Source: DAIMZI01 sp036734025
Lineage (GTDB): Bacteria > Pseudomonadota > Alphaproteobacteria > Rhizobiales > Rhodomicrobiaceae
NCBI GenBank assembly: GCA_036734025.1
Contig: DAIMZI010000003.1
Coordinates: 62,001 to 126,000 of the forward strand
Length of the DNA: 64,000 nt
Reading direction: 5' to 3'
Numbering within the stretch: the first letter of the stretch is position 1; the number at the start of each line of letters is the position of its first letter. Both the position numbers and the translations under genes were made by a program. Below, piece after piece: positions 59,994-64,000 of this stretch. The notes under the pieces were generated by a model that searched no databases, was not told where the DNA came from, and saw nothing but the letters and a program-made list of their open reading frames with translations.

Positions 59994-61505
59994 ATGGTCC
60001 AGTCTGTTCTAATCGTCGATCGTGACAACGCAACCCGTCATGATGCCTGCGCCATGGTCGAGTCTGCCGGCTATGATCCGCGCGCTGCGCTGAACGCGCA
60101 AGACGCGTACAGGCAACTTGATGAAGCATCGCCCGGCGGGATCGCCCTGGTGGTCATCAATATGGCAGAAGCGCGTCACGAAGGGATCGGGCTGTTGGGG
60201 CGATTGCGTGACTCGGCCAGCGCCCCCCCCGCTATCGTGGTTTTGAACCCCGCTCAGGCCGACCTGGGCCAGTTGTTCCTGCGAACGGGCGCGATTGATT
60301 TTCTGTTTCATCCGCTCGAAGCCCGGCACATGAAGGCAGTTATCGACAATGCGCTCAAGATCTCGGGACTGGAACATGAGCGCAAGAAAGTGGGACCCGA
60401 CCGGGAGCCGGCGATACGCTTTGATGATCTTGTCGGCGCGAGCGAAGAGATGCGTCGCGCGGTTGATCTGTGCAGACGCGCTGCCCGGTTGAAGATGCCT
60501 GTCCTGCTGGAGGGCGAGCCGGGTGTCGGCAAGCAGATGATGGCGCGGGCGATCCATAACGAGGCGAGTTCGGGAAGTCAGCCCTTCGTCGCGTTCGATT
60601 GTTCGCGGCCTGGGTCGATCGCAGCTGCCACCGCCTTGTTCGCTGCCGGAAAAGGGCGCTATTTCAGCGCGCTCGGCGGCTCATTGTTTCTCAATGAAAT
60701 CGGTGAGTTGGCGCCCGATGCGCAGGAAATGCTTGTTGGCGCGCTGATTGAGACCAACAAGCCCGAGCGCGCCAGCAGCGGCCGCGTCCGACTGCTGGCC
60801 TCCAGCAGTCACGACATGATTGCGCTCGTGAAATCGGGCAGCTTTCGCGAAGACCTTTATTATCGGCTGAACGTATTTCCTATCTGGGTGCCGCCACTAC
60901 GCGAGCGGATAGCCGATATTCCGGCCCTCGCCCGGTATTTCCTTGCACGGTTTGCCGAGCAGGAAAGCAAGCCGGTGCGTGACATAACGCCCGAGGCGAT
61001 TGCGCTGCTCGGCGAATATGCATGGCCGGGGAATATCGCCGAACTGGAAAACACCATCCTGCGGGCGGTCATTATTGCACCGGGCGAGGTGCTCGGGACG
61101 GCCGAGTTTCCGCAGATCGCGGCCCATACGCTTGCCGCGAGCCGGGCCATGCCCGAAAATGCCCGCACCATGGCGCGAATGACCGTCGGCATGAGCGCCA
61201 CAGCCTACTCCACGACGCGGCCGCTCGCCGCCGGCATGCCGGACGAACCGAGGCCAGCCGCTGGCGCAGGCATGTCGGGGCCTGGCTGGTATGCCGATGG
61301 CGGCGCGCCTGGCATCCGCGCGCTTACGGATCGCGGCGACGTGCGCCCGCTCGACGAGATCGAGGCCGACGTCATCAGGCTGGCGCTGGGACGCTATCGC
61401 GGACGCATGACCGAGGTCGCCAGACGCCTGGGCATAGGCCGGTCCACGCTCTATCGCAAGATGCGTGAATTCGGACTTGGCGGGCGCGCGGGGCCAGGCG
61501 CCTGA
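59994..61505 (+). CDS. Degenerate NtrC-type response regulator (pseudo-receiver, AAA+, Fis HTH)
   Basis: A 503-residue protein with the receiver-AAA+-HTH order of sigma-54 activators. The receiver keeps the Asp pair (VDRDN, 9-11) but has Asn56 in place of the phosphorylated Asp (VVINM), Asn85 for the switch Thr (VVLN) and His106 for the Lys (LFHP). The AAA+ domain keeps Walker A GEPGVGKQ (174-181) but Walker B is LFLNEIG (Asn234 for Asp) and the GAFTGA loop is missing (ALFAAGKGRYFSALGG). The C-terminus is a Fis-type HTH (EVARRLGIGRSTLYRKM). Known σ54-independent relatives are HupR, TyrR and some NtrC proteins. It probably binds DNA without phosphorylation or sigma-54 contact. Confidence 0.85.
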   Translation: MVQSVLIVDRDNATRHDACAMVESAGYDPRAALNAQDAYRQLDEASPGGIALVVINMAEARHEGIGLLGRLRDSASAPPAIVVLNPAQADLGQLFLRTGAIDFLFHPLEARHMKAVIDNALKISGLEHERKKVGPDREPAIRFDDLVGASEEMRRAVDLCRRAARLKMPVLLEGEPGVGKQMMARAIHNEASSGSQPFVAFDCSRPGSIAAATALFAAGKGRYFSALGGSLFLNEIGELAPDAQEMLVGALIETNKPERASSGRVRLLASSSHDMIALVKSGSFREDLYYRLNVFPIWVPPLRERIADIPALARYFLARFAEQESKPVRDITPEAIALLGEYAWPGNIAELENTILRAVIIAPGEVLGTAEFPQIAAHTLAASRAMPENARTMARMTVGMSATAYSTTRPLAAGMPDEPRPAAGAGMSGPGWYADGGAPGIRALTDRGDVRPLDEIEADVIRLALGRYRGRMTEVARRLGIGRSTLYRKMREFGLGGRAGPGA

Positions 61506-61639
61506 GCCGTCGCCTCCGGGGTCTGGCAAGCCTGCAACAGCGGCGCGCTCATGCAACTTTACGTAACCGGAATCATCCCCTCGTGTCTGGTAAATCGGGC
61601 GCATATGCGATACTTTCGTGATATCCACGGAGGGAATTC

Positions 61640-63328
61640 ATGAAAAAATTCGCGTTCGTTGTCGTGTGTAGCGCGTTGACATTCGGTGTGTCCGTAAGCG
61701 CATGGGCCGTGGAGCCGGGCGGCCCGGGACCGCTCATCGAACGGCTCGACGCCGCAGCGATCGAGCTTCGGCAAAAGCTCGCCGACAAGTTTTCCGCAAG
61801 CGACGAGACCGACAAGCTGCAACGCGGCGCATTGGTTGAGTTCTATGCCGCGCCGGGCCGCGGGCTCCAGTGGGTCGATGAGCGCGGCTTGAACGAGCGC
61901 GCGCGGGCTGTAGCCAAGGTCTTTGCGCGTGCAGGCGAGTTCGAGCTTTCGCCGCTGGACTACACGCTGCCCGAGGCCTCCGGCATGGAAACGCACGCCG
62001 GACGGTCGACGCAGTGGCTCGCGCAAGCCGAATATCAGATCAGCCGCGCCGTGCTCGATTATGTTCACGATGCCCAGGTCGGCCGGATCAATCCACGTTC
62101 CCTCAGCCCCAATCTGGATCTGAAACCGCAGGCTCCCGACCCGCTCCAGGTGCTTGAGGGCCTGACCGAGCCGGGCGCGGACGTTGCCCGATATATCGAA
62201 GGATTTCAGCCTTCTCACCCGCAGTTTCATGCCTTGCTCGCGGCGCTCAAGCAGATGCGCGAGAAGGCTGCGAACTGGTCCGGCGTGAGCATTCCCGATG
62301 GGCCAAGCTTCAAGCCGGGCGATAAACATCCGCAGATCGGGCTTGTCCGTCAGCGTCTGGGTGTCAGTGCGCCCAGGCGTGTCGTGGCGGAACTGGCAGC
62401 CGATGACGGCCAGACCGAGGCCGATGACAGCAGTCAGGTCACGAGCGTTGTGTCGGCTGATCTGTATGACGAGACGCTGGAAAAAGCTGTGCGGGAGTTC
62501 CAGGCGGCAAGCGGGCTAACGGTCGATGCGATCATCGGGCCGGCGACGCGACGCGAATTGAACCGCACTCCGCATGACAAGATCCGCACGCTTCAGGTGA
62601 ACATCGAGCGCTGGCGCTGGATGCCGCGCGAGTTGGGCGAGCGCCATGTGCGCGTGAACATCCCCGAATATATTGTCCGCGTTCGCGACGGTGACGAGAT
62701 CCTCTTCGAGGAGCGCGTGATCGTCGGCGAGAAGCGCTACGCCACGCCGGTCTTTTCCGATGAAATGTCGCTGATCGAATTCAATCCCTATTGGCATGTG
62801 CCGCAGTCCATTGCGCGCAGATCTCTGCTTCCCCAGGTCCAGCGCGACCCCGGCTTCCTGTCGCGCAACAATTTTCAGGTGGTCTGGCGTGGCCGGCGCA
62901 CGGTTGATCCGTATGAGGTCGACTGGCAACAGGTCGATTTGGGCAGGGTCAGCATTCGTCAATCGCCAGGCGCGGGCAATGCGCTGGGGAGCATGAAATT
63001 CATGTTCCCGAACCGGCATGCGGTCTATCTTCATGATACGCCGACGAAGCACCTCTTCAACCGCGAGATGCGGGCGTTCAGTAATGGCTGCATCCGGGTG
63101 CGCAATCCTGACCGGCTGGCCGAAATCCTGTTGCAGCCCCAGGGCTGGAGCGATGCGCGCATTCGCAGCGTGGTGGCGCGCGGCGGACATCATCCGGTGC
63201 GCATCGAGCGGACGGTTCCGGTCCACCTGAGCTATTTCACGGCCGCAGTCACCGATGATGGACAGCTGCAATTCTTTGACGACATCTATGAGCATGACGC
63301 GCGCATGGCAAAGGCCATGAAACTTTGA
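61640..63328 (+). CDS. L,D-transpeptidase, YcbB/LdtD-like
   Basis: A 562-residue exported enzyme that makes 3-3 cross-links in peptidoglycan or attaches proteins. Signal peptide MKKFAFVVVCSALTFGVSVSA ends near WAVEP; GGAGGG lies 6 bases upstream. A substrate-capping region (about 60-230), a peptidoglycan-binding domain with QAASGLTVDAIIGPATRREL (about 290-315), and the YkuD catalytic domain follow. The catalytic motif is REMRAFSNGCIRVRNPDRLA, preceded by YLHDTPTKHLFN. The length and order are as in E. coli YcbB. It stands next to the DUF882 gene, also a murein protein, a pairing found in alphaproteobacteria. Confidence 0.92.
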   Translation: MKKFAFVVVCSALTFGVSVSAWAVEPGGPGPLIERLDAAAIELRQKLADKFSASDETDKLQRGALVEFYAAPGRGLQWVDERGLNERARAVAKVFARAGEFELSPLDYTLPEASGMETHAGRSTQWLAQAEYQISRAVLDYVHDAQVGRINPRSLSPNLDLKPQAPDPLQVLEGLTEPGADVARYIEGFQPSHPQFHALLAALKQMREKAANWSGVSIPDGPSFKPGDKHPQIGLVRQRLGVSAPRRVVAELAADDGQTEADDSSQVTSVVSADLYDETLEKAVREFQAASGLTVDAIIGPATRRELNRTPHDKIRTLQVNIERWRWMPRELGERHVRVNIPEYIVRVRDGDEILFEERVIVGEKRYATPVFSDEMSLIEFNPYWHVPQSIARRSLLPQVQRDPGFLSRNNFQVVWRGRRTVDPYEVDWQQVDLGRVSIRQSPGAGNALGSMKFMFPNRHAVYLHDTPTKHLFNREMRAFSNGCIRVRNPDRLAEILLQPQGWSDARIRSVVARGGHHPVRIERTVPVHLSYFTAAVTDDGQLQFFDDIYEHDARMAKAMKL

Positions 63329-63680
63329 GAGCGCGGTGCTGGCAAGCTCGCCCGTCGTGTGCGGCTGATGCGCGGTGCGCACAAGCGATGCTGATGCGCG
63401 GTGCGCACAGGCGATGTTTGCCTCGCCGCCCGCCACGGGGCCCGGGTTCATAACCGCAGCGGGCGCATCTGCCGATCTCGCTTGACCAACCCGCCGGCCG
63501 CTGCGCGCACGCGGCCTACCGCCATGTTTTCCCCGTAATTCCAGCGATACTCTTTTTTAACCTAAAGGTTCAATTATTGCGCGTAGCGGAGTTGCCGCCA
63601 CACGCGCAATGCTGACTTCAGATGAGTTTTGCGGCACGGCTGCTCCGGCATTGTTAATGAGTCGTCCGGCGTGGGGGATC
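63329..63680. other. Intergenic region with a tandem repeat
   Basis: About 350 bases between the L,D-transpeptidase and the DUF882 gene. It contains a 26-base tandem duplication (63364-63415) and AACCTAAAGGTT (63556-63567), a 12-base palindrome, in an AT-rich patch before the DUF882 gene that is probably its promoter region. Confidence 0.5.
63364..63415. repeat. 26-bp tandem duplication
   Basis: Two adjacent copies of a 26-base unit beginning GCTGATGCGCGGTGCGCACA differ at one base (A/G at position 21). Each copy contains the palindrome GTGCGCAC. It lies 36 bases after the L,D-transpeptidase stop. Confidence 0.85.
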
Positions 63681-64000
63681 ATGGTTTCTCGTTGGTGTGT
63701 CGCGTTCTTGTGTAACGCCGTGTTGGCCATCGCCGCGCTCGCTTGCGCTGCGCATATCCTCGGCGCGACGGAATCGCTGGCCGATGAAAGCGAACGCACC
63801 CTCGCCGTCTACAGCGTCAATACCCGCGAAAAGATCGAGGTCGTCTACAAGCGCAACGGCGAATATGTGCCCGAGGCGATGGCGGCCATCAATCACATCA
63901 TGCGCGACTGGCGCCGTGACGAGCAGATCAGCATGGACCCGGCGCTCGTCGATCTGCTCTGGGAAGTGCACCGTGAAGTCGGCTCCCGGGAGCCGGTCTA
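63681..64000 (+). CDS. DUF882 family protein (YcbK-like, M15 peptidase fold), N-terminal part
   Basis: An open frame from ATG 63681 runs off the window end after 106 complete codons. A signal or anchor segment (VAFLCNAVLAIAALACAAHI) is followed by RTLAVYSVNTREKIEVVYKR, NGEYVPEAMAAINHIMRDWR and LVDLLWEVHREVGSREPV. This is the DUF882 pattern of periplasmic murein proteins related to YcbK and zinc M15 peptidases. The metal site would lie beyond the window. GGGGGA stands just upstream of the ATG. It is the downstream neighbour of the L,D-transpeptidase gene, which suggests a shared role in peptidoglycan remodelling. Confidence 0.85.
   Translation, partial: MVSRWCVAFLCNAVLAIAALACAAHILGATESLADESERTLAVYSVNTREKIEVVYKRNGEYVPEAMAAINHIMRDWRRDEQISMDPALVDLLWEVHREVGSREPV

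Overview
The window looks like one chromosomal scaffold segment of a high-GC alphaproteobacterium, most likely in or near Hyphomicrobiales (Rhizobiales/Parvibaculales-like). Supporting signs are the cycM/kdsB/pheA neighbourhood, a yejA-yejA-yejBEF operon, the DUF2062-pdxJ-acpS block beside pyrE-rsh-rpoZ, an RcdA-type DUF1465 protein, a TorF porin, a BTLCP cysteine peptidase, a DUF1192 protein and an exact TTAA-N7-TTAA CtrA-type box. No genus can be named from sequence alone. Nearly all of the window is housekeeping DNA. I see no phage, insertion sequence, integrase, CRISPR array or toxin-antitoxin cassette.

Layout. 1-5.2 kb: the 3' end of recG, a tiny secreted peptide gene, a cyclic-nucleotide-binding/patatin protein that has lost its nucleophile, pheA and kdsB, and a divergent membrane-anchored cytochrome c. 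5.5-13.2 kb: a peptide ABC importer operon with two YejA binding proteins. 13.2-17.7 kb: class II aldolase, Na+/solute symporter, a six-helix K+ channel with a zinc ribbon, gamma-carbonic anhydrase, BTLCP. 17.8-24.5 kb, minus strand: gpmA, dapB, ppa, typA (interrupted by a placeholder gap), a membrane protein, a GNAT enzyme and argG. 24.7-31.2 kb: CHAD protein, DUF3365 haem protein, pepN, parE. 31.4-38.2 kb: TorF porin, cytochrome c, an unknown protein, a MotA/ExbB-like plus OmpA-like motor pair, an inositol-phosphatase-family protein, efp. 38.4-46.9 kb: NfeD protease and slipin, then acpS-pdxJ-DUF2062, pyrE, rsh, rpoZ and folK on the minus strand. 47-49.1 kb: NYN protein, family-5 uracil-DNA glycosylase, DUF3775 protein, tRNA-Phe(GAA). 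49.3-54.2 kb: a P1B-5 metal ATPase fused to hemerythrin, quinone oxidoreductase, DUF1192, rcdA, rpmE. 54.4-64 kb: ABC exporter, ABC1/UbiB kinase, oligoendopeptidase F, a degenerate sigma-54-type regulator, a YcbB-like L,D-transpeptidase and the start of a DUF882 murein protein.

The observations most worth following are: the CtrA box, terminator and second box ahead of rcdA, which may bracket a small RNA; the regulator at 59994-61505, which has lost all receiver switch residues, GAFTGA and the Walker B aspartate; the patatin domain with Gly in place of the catalytic Ser; an artefactual assembly gap in typA that can be repaired by eye; the P1B-5 ATPase-hemerythrin fusion; and a perfect 15-bp palindrome ahead of the DUF2062-pdxJ-acpS genes. 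I found no clear multi-gene system of unknown type. The nearest candidate is the stand-alone MotA/OmpA-like motor pair.
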